A DNA stretch of 64,000 bases from Streptomyces barringtoniae (GCF_020819595.1 NZ_JAJHNP010000021.1:1-64000), one strand, 5' to 3'; shown: positions 16,739-26,475, numbered from the stretch's first letter. The notes: a model not told the origin generated them from the letters alone. Made by a program: numbers and translations.

Positions 16739-19700
16739 CACAGCAACAGGTCCATCGCCCCGCCCGCTCGACGCGTCCGCTGCTCCCGCCGGCGGCCCGT
16801 TCGATCGAGCCTCCGCCGAACCTGCCCGAGGGCAAGACCGGCAGCCCAGCAACCGCACTGTTGCCGATGGCCGGCGTCATGAGCTCGGTCGTGATGATGA
16901 CGGTGATCCGCTCCAGCCAGTTCGCGGGCCTCGGCGCCGTCGTCCTCGTCATCGCGCTGCTCGGTGCGGTCGCTCTGTTCCTGTCGCAGCGCGGCAAGGC
17001 ACAGCGCCAGCGGCGCGTCCAGCGCGAACGCTACCTGGAGTATCTGGAGGAGCTACGTGCCGAGTTGGGCGCTGACGAGCGAGAGCGTCGTCGTGCCGCC
17101 CGGCTGCTGCACCCCGCGCCCACGGCCCTGTACGACGTGCTACGTGATCCTGCGCGGCTGTGGGAGCGGCGCCGCACGGACACAGACTTCCTCCACGTGC
17201 GGGTCGGTGTCGGTGACGTACCCGTGCAGGAGCTGACCATCGGCCAGCAGGCGGTCGGAGGCGTGCTCACCCCGCCCGACCCGTTCATGCTGAACGAGGC
17301 GCGCGCCCTGCAGGCCCGCTACACCACCGTGTCGGACCATCCGCTGACCGTGCCACTGGACCGGGCTGGCAACGTCAGCATCGTCGGCGACCGCGCAGGA
17401 GTGCTGCGCGTCGCCCGGTCCCTGCTCGTGCAGGCCGCCGTGACCCACGCCCCGGACGACGTCGCCGTCGCACTCGCCGCCCCCGGGGACCGTATCGAGG
17501 ACTGGGAGTGGGCGAAGTGGCTCCCTCACGTCCTCGATCCGCAGCACCAGGACGGGGTCGTTGCCGCCCGGCGCATCGCCCCTGGCATGGCTCAGCTGGC
17601 TCGGCTGATCGGCACGGATTTGGGGCGGCGCGCCTCGTACGCGGCCGAAGTGCGCCGCGGGCTGTCCGACAACAAGGCGCTCGCCCTGACCGACCGGCTG
17701 CTGGTCCTCAGCGACGCGTACGGGGAGAACGCCATCGAGCTACCGCGTCCGGACGCCGCCGTCGCCCTGGACGACATGGGGGTCGCGGTTCTGCACCTGC
17801 TCGCCGAACAGATTCACGAGCCCGATCACGTCTCCCTGCGGATCACTGTCGACGGCGACCAGGTCACGGTGGAGGACCTGCGCGGAGAGCAGGTCGTACG
17901 GACGGACGGGGTCGCCGACCGCACTGGACTTCCCGAGGCTGAGGGCATCGCCCGGGCCCTCGCGCCGCTGCGGCTGTCCGCCGAGTCCGCTGCCGAGGGC
18001 ACGCCCGTCTCCGGGCCCGTCGACTTCCCACAGTTGCTCGGCATCGACGACATGGCCGCGCTCGACCCGGCCTGGCAGTGGGCGCCGCGCGGGGAGCGGG
18101 ACTTCCTGCGGGTGCCGATCGGCCTGGACGACCGGCATGAGCCGGTGCTGCTGGACCTGAAGGAGTCTGCCGAACTCGGCATGGGCCCACATGGGCTGTG
18201 TGTCGGCGCGACCGGCTCTGGAAAGAGCGAACTGCTGCGTACCCTCGTACTGGCGCTGGTGACGACGCACGCGCCGGATGATCTGGCGATGGTCCTTATC
18301 GACTACAAGGGCGGAGCGACATTCGCCCCGTTCGCCGGTCTGCCGCACGTGGCGGGCGTCATCACGAACCTGGAGAACCAGGCTGGACTGGTCGAGCGCG
18401 TGCACACATCCCTCGCCGGTGAGATCAAGCGACGTCAGCAGGTCCTCAAGGACGCGGGCAACGTCGCCGACATCGGGCACTACCGCACCCTGCGCGCCAC
18501 TACCCGGCCCGACCTGGAGCCGCTGCCGCATCTGTTCGTCGTCATCGACGAGTTCGGCGAGCTTCTCACCGCCAAGCCCGACTTCATCGACCTGTTCCTG
18601 TCGATCGGCCGCATCGGCCGCTCCATCGGAGTCCATCTGCTGCTGTCCAGCCAGCGCATCGAAGGCGGCAAACTTAAAGGTCTGGAGACGTATCTGTCGT
18701 ACCGGCTCGGTCTGCGCACGTTCTCAGCGGACGAGTCGCGCACGGTCCTGGAGACCACTGACGCCTTCCATCTGCCGCCCCTGCCCGGCTTCGGTTACCT
18801 CAAGGTCGACACCTCCACCTACACCCGCTTCAAGGCGGGCTTCGTCTCCGGTGCGTACCGCGGCCCCGTCGTACACGAGAGCACCACCGACGCCGAACCC
18901 CGCGCCTGGACATATCCCGCCTTCAACGCCCCCGCTGCCGAGCCGGACGAGGACGCGCCGGTGCCGCGTGAGCGCGAGGCCGGGCCGACAGTTCTGGGCG
19001 TGGCGGTCGACCGGCTCGCTGGCGCCGCCGAACCTGTGCGCCGTATCTGGCTGCCGCCGCTGCCCGAAGCCCTCACCCTCGACACGGCCGTCGGCCCGGT
19101 ACAGACAACCGCCGACGGCCTCCGGCTCAGCGTCGCCGACGGCCCGATGCGGGTGCCGCTGGGTGTCCTCGACGACCCGGCCCGGCAGTGGCAGGGCCCC
19201 TGGGTACACGATCTGAACACCGCGGGCGGCCACACCGCCGTCATCGGCGGCCCGGCCTCCGGCAAGACGACGCTGCTGCGCACTCTCGCGCTCTCCCTTG
19301 CCCTCACCCACACCCCGCGTGATGTCGCCGTGTACGGCCTGGACCTGGTCGGCGGCGGACTGAGCGCCCTCGTGGACCTGCCGCACGTCGGCGGCATCGC
19401 GACCCGCGCCGACCACGAACGCGCCGCCCGCACCGTCGCCGAGGTGCGCGCCATGCTCGCCGAGCGTGAGGAGATCTTCCGCGAGCGGGGCATCGACTCG
19501 GTCGACCAGCTGCGGGCCTTGCGCGGACGAGGGGAACTTCCCCAGCTCGGCTCCACCGACATCGTCCTACTCATCGACGGATTCGGCGCCCTGCGCGACG
19601 AGTTCGCCCACCTCGACGACGATGTCGCCGACCTCCTCAAACGGGGCAGCGGCTACGGCATCCACGTCGTGGCGGGCATGCTCCGCTGGAACGACGTACG

Positions 19701-20730
19701 CATCGCCACCCAGTCACTGTTCGGCAGCCGCATCGAACTGCGTCTCAACGACCCGGCCGACTCCGCCGTCGACCGCAAGCTCTCCGCGACCCTGTCGGCG
19801 GACACGCCCGGCCGGGCCCTGACGGACGGCAAACTGTTCACCCAGGCGGCCCTCCCCCGCATGGACGCGAACGCCACGACGGACAGCCTCGGCCCGGCCC
19901 TGGAGCAGGCGGCGGCCACCCTGCGCGCCACCTGGCACGGTGAGACCGCCGCGCCCGTGCGGGTGCTGCCGACCAGGCTGCCCGCGCAGCGCCTGCCCTC
20001 CACCGTGGCGGAACCGCACGCGATCCCGATCGGCGTCGACCAGGAGACCCTCTCCACGACCGTCCTGGACCTGTTCGGCGCCGACCAGCACCTGCTGGTC
20101 CTCGGCGACAACGAGTGCGGCAAGACGAATCTGCTCAGGCTCGTCTCCGGCTCCCTCATCGACCGCTACGACAAGGACGAGCTGGTCTTCGGGGTGTTCG
20201 ACCCGCGGCGCGGCCTGCGGGGAGTGATTCCGGAGCCGTACCGCGGCGGCTACGCGCACAACGCCACCCTTTCCCAGGCACTCGCCACCGGCATTGCCAC
20301 CGAACTGGCAAAACGCTTGCCTGAGGCCCCTGACCCCGACGCCCTGGCCGATGAGCCGTCGTTCACCGGCCCGCGGATCGTGATCCTCGTCGACGACTAC
20401 GACATCCTCATCGCGGCTGGGCAGCAGCCCCTTGCCCCGTTCCTGCCGTACATCTCTTCGGCCCGCGACATCGGCCTGCACTTCGTCGTCGCCCGCCGGG
20501 TCGCCGGAGCCTCACGAGCCCTGTACGAGCCGTTCCTGACGGCGCTGCGCGAGACCGGCGCCACGGCGCTGGTGATGACGGGCGACCGCACCGAAGGCCA
20601 GCTCTTCCCCGGCCTGTACGCCTCCCCGCAGCCGCCCGGCCGCGGCACCCTGGTCCGCCGCGGCCGCCGCCACCAGCTGATCCAGACCGCACTCGCACCC
20701 GAGACCGAGCCAACGCAGCCCCCTGCCTGA
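16735..20730 (+). CDS. eccC: EccC, FtsK/SpoIIIE-type motor ATPase of the T7SS
   Basis: 1331 residues, full length for a fused EccC. Two N-terminal membrane spans at about 40-85 (LPMAGVMSSVVMMTVIRSS, VVLVIALLGAVALFL) are followed by three ATPase modules: GATGSGKSELL near 490-500, GGPASGKTTLL near 838-848 and LGDNECGKTNLL near 1123-1134. Walker B regions FVVIDEFGELL and IVLLIDGF are visible. EccC recognises WXG100 substrates through its third module and drives secretion. GTG 16735 overlaps the preceding stop, so synthesis is coupled to the MinD-like ATPase. Confidence 0.95.
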   Translation: MTQQQVHRPARSTRPLLPPAARSIEPPPNLPEGKTGSPATALLPMAGVMSSVVMMTVIRSSQFAGLGAVVLVIALLGAVALFLSQRGKAQRQRRVQRERYLEYLEELRAELGADERERRRAARLLHPAPTALYDVLRDPARLWERRRTDTDFLHVRVGVGDVPVQELTIGQQAVGGVLTPPDPFMLNEARALQARYTTVSDHPLTVPLDRAGNVSIVGDRAGVLRVARSLLVQAAVTHAPDDVAVALAAPGDRIEDWEWAKWLPHVLDPQHQDGVVAARRIAPGMAQLARLIGTDLGRRASYAAEVRRGLSDNKALALTDRLLVLSDAYGENAIELPRPDAAVALDDMGVAVLHLLAEQIHEPDHVSLRITVDGDQVTVEDLRGEQVVRTDGVADRTGLPEAEGIARALAPLRLSAESAAEGTPVSGPVDFPQLLGIDDMAALDPAWQWAPRGERDFLRVPIGLDDRHEPVLLDLKESAELGMGPHGLCVGATGSGKSELLRTLVLALVTTHAPDDLAMVLIDYKGGATFAPFAGLPHVAGVITNLENQAGLVERVHTSLAGEIKRRQQVLKDAGNVADIGHYRTLRATTRPDLEPLPHLFVVIDEFGELLTAKPDFIDLFLSIGRIGRSIGVHLLLSSQRIEGGKLKGLETYLSYRLGLRTFSADESRTVLETTDAFHLPPLPGFGYLKVDTSTYTRFKAGFVSGAYRGPVVHESTTDAEPRAWTYPAFNAPAAEPDEDAPVPREREAGPTVLGVAVDRLAGAAEPVRRIWLPPLPEALTLDTAVGPVQTTADGLRLSVADGPMRVPLGVLDDPARQWQGPWVHDLNTAGGHTAVIGGPASGKTTLLRTLALSLALTHTPRDVAVYGLDLVGGGLSALVDLPHVGGIATRADHERAARTVAEVRAMLAEREEIFRERGIDSVDQLRALRGRGELPQLGSTDIVLLIDGFGALRDEFAHLDDDVADLLKRGSGYGIHVVAGMLRWNDVRIATQSLFGSRIELRLNDPADSAVDRKLSATLSADTPGRALTDGKLFTQAALPRMDANATTDSLGPALEQAAATLRATWHGETAAPVRVLPTRLPAQRLPSTVAEPHAIPIGVDQETLSTTVLDLFGADQHLLVLGDNECGKTNLLRLVSGSLIDRYDKDELVFGVFDPRRGLRGVIPEPYRGGYAHNATLSQALATGIATELAKRLPEAPDPDALADEPSFTGPRIVILVDDYDILIAAGQQPLAPFLPYISSARDIGLHFVVARRVAGASRALYEPFLTALRETGATALVMTGDRTEGQLFPGLYASPQPPGRGTLVRRGRRHQLIQTALAPETEPTQPPA

Positions 20731-20880
20731 CTAATTGGCGGACCCGCCATGCCTTTGGCCAGAAGTCTGTGGCTGCTGCAACAGCCGATCTGATAGGGAT
20801 GAATGTCCTGTTGTCAGTGGCGCATGCGATGCTGAGCAGCGCTGATGGAACGTATCGGCAGTAGATACACGGGGGTTGAC
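20731..20880 (+). other. Short spacer after eccC
   Basis: 150 nt between eccC and the DUF6507-like gene. A TTGTCA at about 20812 could be a -35 element, but no good -10 follows at the usual distance. It probably separates the machinery genes from the toxin unit. Confidence 0.35.
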
Positions 20881-21282
20881 GTGACGGGGTGGGACATCAG
20901 TCCCAGCGGGGTGGAGTCCATTCTGTCCTTGGTGGGTCTTGCGGCCGACGACCTGAGCAAGGACATCAAGGGCTACGGTACGAGCGTCCAGGACGCGGCG
21001 CAGTCCGCGGGCACGATCAGCGGACCGTACTGCGGTGGCCCGCCGACCGGGCCGGTGGGTGCCGCGGTCGCGAACTTCGTGTCCGACACCGAGAACTCGA
21101 TCAAGTTCATGGCCGCCCGTATCAAGAAGACGATGGACGGGACGGTCAAAGCCACCGGTGCGTACATCGACGGTGACCTGGCGATGGCTGCCCGGGCCCA
21201 GCGTGAGGCGGCCAAGGCGCCTACCCCGGCCGAGCTTCGGGCCGTGGGCGAGCGGACGAAGCACCACGGGGGTGGGGCGTAG
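20881..21282 (+). CDS. DUF6507-like small T7SS-associated protein
   Basis: 133 residues from GTG 20881, starting MTGWDISPSGVESILSLVG. Two long helices with a central turn (GPPTGPVGAAVANFVSDTEN) give a WXG100-like hairpin. The start at the conserved TGWDISP segment is preferred, with a G-rich stretch 6-10 nt upstream; ATG 20845 is 12 codons earlier. Its stop codon shares one base with the start of the large toxin, so it probably acts as the toxin's secretion partner or chaperone. Confidence 0.8.
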   Translation: MTGWDISPSGVESILSLVGLAADDLSKDIKGYGTSVQDAAQSAGTISGPYCGGPPTGPVGAAVANFVSDTENSIKFMAARIKKTMDGTVKATGAYIDGDLAMAARAQREAAKAPTPAELRAVGERTKHHGGGA

Positions 21283-23555
21283 TGGACATGATCGAGCCGG
21301 GAGGGATACCCCAGTACACCGGCGACTTCGGCACGTTGTCCAAAGCAGTCACCGAGCTGCGCAAACACGCGATCGGCATCCGTAACGCCGGCCAGGACGT
21401 CCACTCACGTTTCCAGGCGACGGCCGCGTTCTACAAGGCGCCGGAGGCGGACCAGCTCCTCTCCTCCACCCAGCCGGTGATGGACACGGCGGACGAGTTC
21501 GCCGGCCACATCGAGTCCCTGGCCGACGCCCTGGACACCTTCGTCGGCGAAGCGAAGCCGTACGCGGACCGCTTGAAGCATCTGAAGGAGAAGGCGATCG
21601 CCTTCGTCGACAGCGTCGAAGGTGACGACGGCTGGACCAAGGACCAGCACAAGGTCGACGAGCACAACGCCCTCATGCACGGCGTGGCGGAAGCCGTCGT
21701 GGGCTTTCAGAAAGCGGAGCACAACGCGGCGGTCAAGATCGGTGCCATCAGCCCGGCGCTGTGCCGCCCCGTCGGCGACGAGGGCGGCACGTACGGCATC
21801 AGCGTCGAAAAGCTCGAGTCCATGCCCGACCTGCCGTGGGGCACTCCCGTTGCCCGCACCTACGACCGCTGGAGCATGGACTGGTGGGGCCACGGCATCA
21901 AGAGCTGGGCCTGGGACGGCCTCGTCAAAGACAGCCTCTGGGGCGGCTTCGTCGGCCTGGGCACCTTCGAGGACAACCTCCTGGGCGTCAACGGCTCCGA
22001 CGCACAGCACCAGACCTGGGACGGCCTCAGACGCACCGTCGTCGGCGCCTACGCCTACGGCATGGACGCGGTCGGCGAGGGCGACCACCTGTCGGACTGG
22101 CAGCGCGGCAGCGAGGCGTACGCCAAGGGGTTCGGCAAGCAGTTCATCGCCTACGACGAGTGGCACAAGGACCCGGCCCGCGCCCACGCCGTCACCAGCT
22201 TCAACATCCTCACCATGGTGGGCGGCGCCGGCGGGGCGCTCGCCAGGCTGGGCAAGGGAGCCAGATTCGTCGAAGCCGCCGGCACCGTGGCCAAGGTCGG
22301 GGGCGCCTTGGATCCGATCTCCGGCGCCGCGAGGGCGGCGAGAGCCCTGTCCGATCTGCCGAAGGTCTCCGAGGTACTGACCAACGTCAGCGAACACCTG
22401 CGGCTGCCGAAGACGAGGTTCCCCGACGGCGCCCTGGACGACCTCAGCAACCGGTACAGGGTCGACAAGGACGGCAACTTCATCGCCCTCAAACCCGACG
22501 GCATGCCCGACACCAGGCCGGTCACGCACGAGCCTGCCGCAGCTGACCGAACGGGTGGCTCTCCGTCCGGCGATCGCGAGCTGGTTGGTGCAGGTGCACG
22601 GACCAGTGAGGCCGGGGGACGTGCCGGCTCCCATGTGTCGCCTCATGCGCGTCATGAGGCGGGTGACGCGCACGGGGGGAACACAGGATCGGCGCCGGAG
22701 GCGCGTGGCCACTCCGGTGAGCACGACGGCGGTCACTTCACAGAGCATCACGGGGCCGATCACCACGGTGGTGACACTGGTGGCGGTGTTGGGGACGGCA
22801 CAGGACACGGGCACGGCTCTGGAGGCAGCGACAGCGGGTCGGGCGGCCACCCCCCGTCGACGCCTCACGGTCCCTCGCCAGACGGTGAGGGCAGGCCCAT
22901 GGCTCGCGGAGGAGAGGCAGAGCAGCAGGTCCGTGACGCGATCAAGGGCATCCCGGGCAAGAAGCGGCCGAAGCCCGACGTCCTCGAACGGGTGCTGAAT
23001 AGGCTCGCCTCGGAACCTGACGGCCATCGGCTCGCCGAGATCATCGGCTCCGGGAAGTTCAACCAGAGCGACGAGTATGGGCAAGTCGTGTCGTCCCTGG
23101 GCGCGAAGAAAGAGCACATGTTCCAGCCCAGCGCCGACCAGCTCATCTTCGCCGATGATCTAGTCAAAAGCGGCGTGCCCGCGCACGCCATCGACTTCGA
23201 GCTGAAGTTCCCGCCGGGCGCCGACGTGGACGTCCGCATCGCGGACGAATCCGGTGACATTTATGCCTACCAGCTGAAACACCTCAACGACCCCCTGAAT
23301 CCGATGAGCGAAATCACGCGGACCAAGTACCTGCTTCAGCTGGCGAAAGCCGAGGCCACCCACCGCATACTTCTCGTGGACGGAGGCCGGGGCACACGAG
23401 CGGACTGGATGGCCAACGGCTCCTACGATGCCCTCATGGACATTCACCGAGGCGGGAGCGGACCGGGCGAAGGCATTACGTTTGTCATACGCCTTGAGGA
23501 CGGTAACCTCGTCATCCCGCCTGGCAGCAAGCTCGACCCCAAGGACATGCTGTGA
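21282..23555 (+). CDS. Large polymorphic toxin with T7SS-type N-terminus and nuclease-like C-terminus
   Basis: 757 residues. The first about 170 residues are helical and WXG100/LXG-like (FGTLSKAVTELRKHAIGI, DTADEFAGHIESLADALDTF). Residues about 180-400 form a Trp-rich middle domain seen in Streptomyces T7SS toxins. Residues about 416-540 are a His/Gly/Ser-rich linker. The last about 215 residues look like a PD-(D/E)xK nuclease: FELKF strand, D650 in GADVDVRI, and Q664-L-K666 in YAYQLKHL, with QxK replacing ExK. GTG 21282 overlaps the previous stop; the next gene starts in a GTGA overlap. Likely exported to act on competing cells' DNA or RNA; this is inference from architecture. Confidence 0.85.
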   Translation: MDMIEPGGIPQYTGDFGTLSKAVTELRKHAIGIRNAGQDVHSRFQATAAFYKAPEADQLLSSTQPVMDTADEFAGHIESLADALDTFVGEAKPYADRLKHLKEKAIAFVDSVEGDDGWTKDQHKVDEHNALMHGVAEAVVGFQKAEHNAAVKIGAISPALCRPVGDEGGTYGISVEKLESMPDLPWGTPVARTYDRWSMDWWGHGIKSWAWDGLVKDSLWGGFVGLGTFEDNLLGVNGSDAQHQTWDGLRRTVVGAYAYGMDAVGEGDHLSDWQRGSEAYAKGFGKQFIAYDEWHKDPARAHAVTSFNILTMVGGAGGALARLGKGARFVEAAGTVAKVGGALDPISGAARAARALSDLPKVSEVLTNVSEHLRLPKTRFPDGALDDLSNRYRVDKDGNFIALKPDGMPDTRPVTHEPAAADRTGGSPSGDRELVGAGARTSEAGGRAGSHVSPHARHEAGDAHGGNTGSAPEARGHSGEHDGGHFTEHHGADHHGGDTGGGVGDGTGHGHGSGGSDSGSGGHPPSTPHGPSPDGEGRPMARGGEAEQQVRDAIKGIPGKKRPKPDVLERVLNRLASEPDGHRLAEIIGSGKFNQSDEYGQVVSSLGAKKEHMFQPSADQLIFADDLVKSGVPAHAIDFELKFPPGADVDVRIADESGDIYAYQLKHLNDPLNPMSEITRTKYLLQLAKAEATHRILLVDGGRGTRADWMANGSYDALMDIHRGGSGPGEGITFVIRLEDGNLVIPPGSKLDPKDML

Positions 23556-24568
23556 TCACCTCAAACCCTGTTGGCGACTGGACTTGGGAAGTCACGCCGG
23601 GCGCTGAAGGAGTCCGCCCCGTTCGGGCAGCGGAAACTGCGATAGCGGTCTGGAATGTCCTGGCCGCACATGAACTGGCGATCCCCAAAGGCAGGGTCAA
23701 CGTGTCAGCCCGAGCCGTGGGCGACAGAAGAGACGTCCTTTTGGCAGTCGATGGTGTGCCCCTGGAGCCGCAGCCCCTGTCTCCTGAAACGGCCCTGTCG
23801 CGTGCGATGGCCCAGGTCGACTCCCTTGAGGGCGACCTCCTCGTCGGCGTCCGCATTGAATGCCCTGGCCGCTGGCTGGAATCAGGGGTCAAACATCGCG
23901 TCGAGAAGCTGTTCGTCGTCCAGGTGGACATCTGGAAAAGCAGCCTTCTCGTCGTGACGCTGGAAACGTACAGCGATGCGTGGCTGACGATGGACACGCG
24001 CGACCGGGAGCAGCCCGAGGTATACGCGGAGAACGCGCCCCGTTTGGCCACCGCTCTTGAGGAAATCTCGGCCTTGTTCGGCGCCGCTCCCACACCAGGC
24101 GACCCGAACCGCCACGCGACTCCCACGGAGACGGGTTTCGAGGATCCGATGGTCGAAGGATTCTCCTACGACGATTCCTGGGGGACGTTCGAGGTCGCCG
24201 CCCGCTCACGTCTGCTCCGCTCCAGAATTCCGACGTCCGAGGACGAGTATCAGGAGATCACGGACCACCCGGTGCGCTACTTCACAATCCAGCGCGACGA
24301 ACAAACCTTGGGCTACATCTGGGCATCCATCGGCGATGAGGCCGCGGGCTACGAACCCAGAACAGCCGCTGGCGAGTCGGCATTCGAAGCGGGCGCCGAA
24401 TGGCTGCTACGCCTGCGGGCCGCTCATAGCCAAGGGCTCAGTGCGCTGGCCGCGCTGTCGTGGGCAGCACAGAGCCCGCCGCGCCCGGAGATCGGCCTGG
24501 TCGTCGAGGACACCCCGCAAGAAGCCCCGTCCCTGGATGCCCTGGAAGAACTTTCGGGCCGGTACTGA
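23552..24568 (+). CDS. Coupled downstream protein, candidate immunity protein
   Basis: 338 residues, acidic, soluble, without signal peptide. It opens ITSNPVGDWTWEVTPGAEGV. The C-terminal part contains DHPVRYFTIQRDEQTLGYIWAS and EAGAEWLLRLRAAHSQGLSAL, regions that look like a conserved actinobacterial fold, but I do not recognise a named family. GTG 23552 overlaps the toxin stop (GTGA), so both are made together. A soluble acidic protein directly coupled to a nuclease-like toxin is the usual immunity arrangement; a general T7SS accessory role is the alternative. Confidence 0.75.
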   Translation: MITSNPVGDWTWEVTPGAEGVRPVRAAETAIAVWNVLAAHELAIPKGRVNVSARAVGDRRDVLLAVDGVPLEPQPLSPETALSRAMAQVDSLEGDLLVGVRIECPGRWLESGVKHRVEKLFVVQVDIWKSSLLVVTLETYSDAWLTMDTRDREQPEVYAENAPRLATALEEISALFGAAPTPGDPNRHATPTETGFEDPMVEGFSYDDSWGTFEVAARSRLLRSRIPTSEDEYQEITDHPVRYFTIQRDEQTLGYIWASIGDEAAGYEPRTAAGESAFEAGAEWLLRLRAAHSQGLSALAALSWAAQSPPRPEIGLVVEDTPQEAPSLDALEELSGRY

Positions 24569-24604
24569 GCGCCGGGTTTCGTCCTCTCTGACAGAAAGCA
24601 GCAC

Positions 24605-26041
24605 ATGCCCCAGGACGTCATCGCCCTCACCCCACAGATGCCGGACATCAAGACGCTGCTGGCCGCACTGCACGCCGGCGGCCCGGACCTGCGGGTGAAC
24701 CGTGCAGGTGGGGGATCCGTGGCCCAGTTGTGCACGGACGACGGACAGCTCCTGGTCTCCGTGGAGGCCCCCCGCTACCTGCAGGTGCCGGGTGAGACGG
24801 AGCGGCTGCTGGGACCTGGCGTTCAGACAGAGGGACCGGTGTGGTGGACCGAGGTGCGGGCGTCCACCGCCATCGCAGAAGCCAGGCTGCTCGCCGGCTC
24901 GGTCGCGGGACGGCTGACAACGCTGCTCGGCGGCACCACCTGGCCGCCGGAAGCGGCCCATACCGAAGTCGTGACCGTACCGGCCACGGGTGAGATGGCG
25001 GTCCCGCCCGCTGACGTGGACGTACTGACCGATGCGGATGTGCTGACCGACAAGAGCGTCATCGTCATCTACGACCGCCCCGTCGTTGCCGCCACTACAT
25101 GGCTGACCGAAGCGGTGCGAACCGTGGCGCAGGACCGACGAGAGCTGAATCTCGTCACCTCCCCCAAGACCCGGCTGAGCCTGCCCACCCACACCGTGCT
25201 GGAGCGCATGCCCGCACGCTGGGTCGTACGCCACCCCGAGAACGGCTACTACGACGGCCTCTCCGGAGCCGTACTGCGCTGGCACGATGGACGTTTCACC
25301 CCGGCTACCGACAACGGCCTCCAGATCGCGGACGCCTTCCAACCCCCGCTTGGTAAGGGCGGTGAACGGCAGTTGCTGCTGTCCATCCGCACCATCCACC
25401 CCGCCCAGGAGCACCTGATACTCGGTGGCGTTCTGGAGGACGCCTGGCAGACCCTCACCGGACTGCCGCCGACCGGATGGGCCACCGCCGAGCCCGTCAA
25501 CGTCCCATGGTCGCCAAGGCAACTGACCGACCTGGCCCGCAGCCGCGCCCGACAAGCCCAGCCCACCTGGGCGGTCGCCGTAGGAACCGCCGGCCGCCCT
25601 GCGATCGCCACCTTGCGCATCGCTCACACGCGAGAGGGCGTAGAGGAGCAGATCACGTTGGCTCTCGGTTATGCCGTAGACGAGAGAGCACCGGTCGAGC
25701 TGCTGCCCCAGCTCGCCGAATCCCTTGCGGCCAGGTACAACCTCGCCACCATGATCAGTGAACTCCGCGCGGCGCGCGCGGACCTGACCACTCCGGCCCA
25801 CTACGAACCGCCGTCGATCCCGATCGCTCTCACTCTCGGCCCGGACGCCGTGGCCGACCTCGGCATCAGCCATGCCCGCAACGCCGGGCCGGACTGCATC
25901 CCGACCCAACTCGGCCCGGTCGGTCGCCCCGCCCTGCACTACCCGCTCGGCGACGGCACCGACCCCGCCGCCTGGCAACGCCTGCGGCACATCAACGAAC
26001 ACCTGAAAGGCGGGAGCGGGGCAGCTGCCCGACCGTCCTAA
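24605..26041 (+). CDS. DUF6177-like protein of the T7SS island
   Basis: 478 residues, soluble, no signal peptide or membrane span. The N-terminus MPQDVIALTPQMPDIKTLL leads to a long mixed alpha/beta protein with a VIVIYDRPVVAATTWLTEAV segment near 140-160 and a helical C-terminus. Layout and position match what I remember as DUF6177 proteins that accompany Streptomyces T7SS loci. Function unknown. ATG 24605 is 36 nt after the previous stop, with GAAAG upstream. Last gene of the island. Confidence 0.75.
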   Translation: MPQDVIALTPQMPDIKTLLAALHAGGPDLRVNRAGGGSVAQLCTDDGQLLVSVEAPRYLQVPGETERLLGPGVQTEGPVWWTEVRASTAIAEARLLAGSVAGRLTTLLGGTTWPPEAAHTEVVTVPATGEMAVPPADVDVLTDADVLTDKSVIVIYDRPVVAATTWLTEAVRTVAQDRRELNLVTSPKTRLSLPTHTVLERMPARWVVRHPENGYYDGLSGAVLRWHDGRFTPATDNGLQIADAFQPPLGKGGERQLLLSIRTIHPAQEHLILGGVLEDAWQTLTGLPPTGWATAEPVNVPWSPRQLTDLARSRARQAQPTWAVAVGTAGRPAIATLRIAHTREGVEEQITLALGYAVDERAPVELLPQLAESLAARYNLATMISELRAARADLTTPAHYEPPSIPIALTLGPDAVADLGISHARNAGPDCIPTQLGPVGRPALHYPLGDGTDPAAWQRLRHINEHLKGGSGAAARPS

Positions 26042-26342
26042 CAGTCGCCGCCGCATCGGCCCCAGCAGCGGCCCGCCTCGGCTGCGTGCGATATGAGCTG
26101 TGAGCCACGAGGGCGTGACGGCGCGCGACCGAACTGAAGGTCGCCGGTCGCCGGCCGAAACCCGCTTTTGCTGGCATGGACTTTGCGACGATTGGATGAG
26201 GACGAGCGGGTCGTCGCCGTACCTGCGCCGCCTTGGTGCAGCTGCCCCCCCATGCATGCCACCTGGCAGGCAGCTCAATCGGGTGCTCCAACGCGTAAAA
26301 CCTGACGCCAGGCACCGGGCCTTGTAGAGTCTTAAGAAACAA

Positions 26343-26367
26343 GTTGTGCTTCAACTTGAAGCACAAC
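26343..26367 (-). terminator. Perfect hairpin followed by a T-rich tail
   Basis: Arms GTTGTGCTTCAA and TTGAAGCACAAC, 12 bp each, around a single base. Read on the minus strand the hairpin is followed by TTGTTTCTT, an intrinsic-terminator tail that is unusual in this GC-rich genome. It would end leftward transcription from the 42-residue peptide gene. Confidence 0.65.
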
Positions 26368-26375
26368 CGACGTGT

Positions 26376-26407
26376 GTGGGGCCGCGCCCGGCAAGGCGCG
26401 ACCCCAC
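26376..26407. terminator. GC-rich hairpin
   Basis: Arms GTGGGGCCGCGCC and GGCGCGACCCCAC form 13 bp with one mismatch around the 6-nt loop CGGCAA. It lies 68 nt after the stop of the 42-residue peptide gene on the minus strand and just before the T-tailed hairpin. Confidence 0.65.
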
Positions 26408-26475
26408 GGTGGCTCATCCGAGAGGACGGGCCGACTGACCGCCCTAACGGCCAGTTTGGTGTATCCGTGGCTCAG

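Larger units (their letters stand above)
26042..26475. other. Intergenic region with two hairpins
   Basis: No protein-like frame on either strand. It contains the convergent ends of the T7SS island (rightward) and the small peptide gene (leftward), and the two terminator-like hairpins listed separately. Confidence 0.55.

Noticed and set aside
25992..26417. 141-residue minus-strand frame
   Set aside because: Covers both terminator hairpins and the end of the DUF6177-like gene; composition not protein-like.
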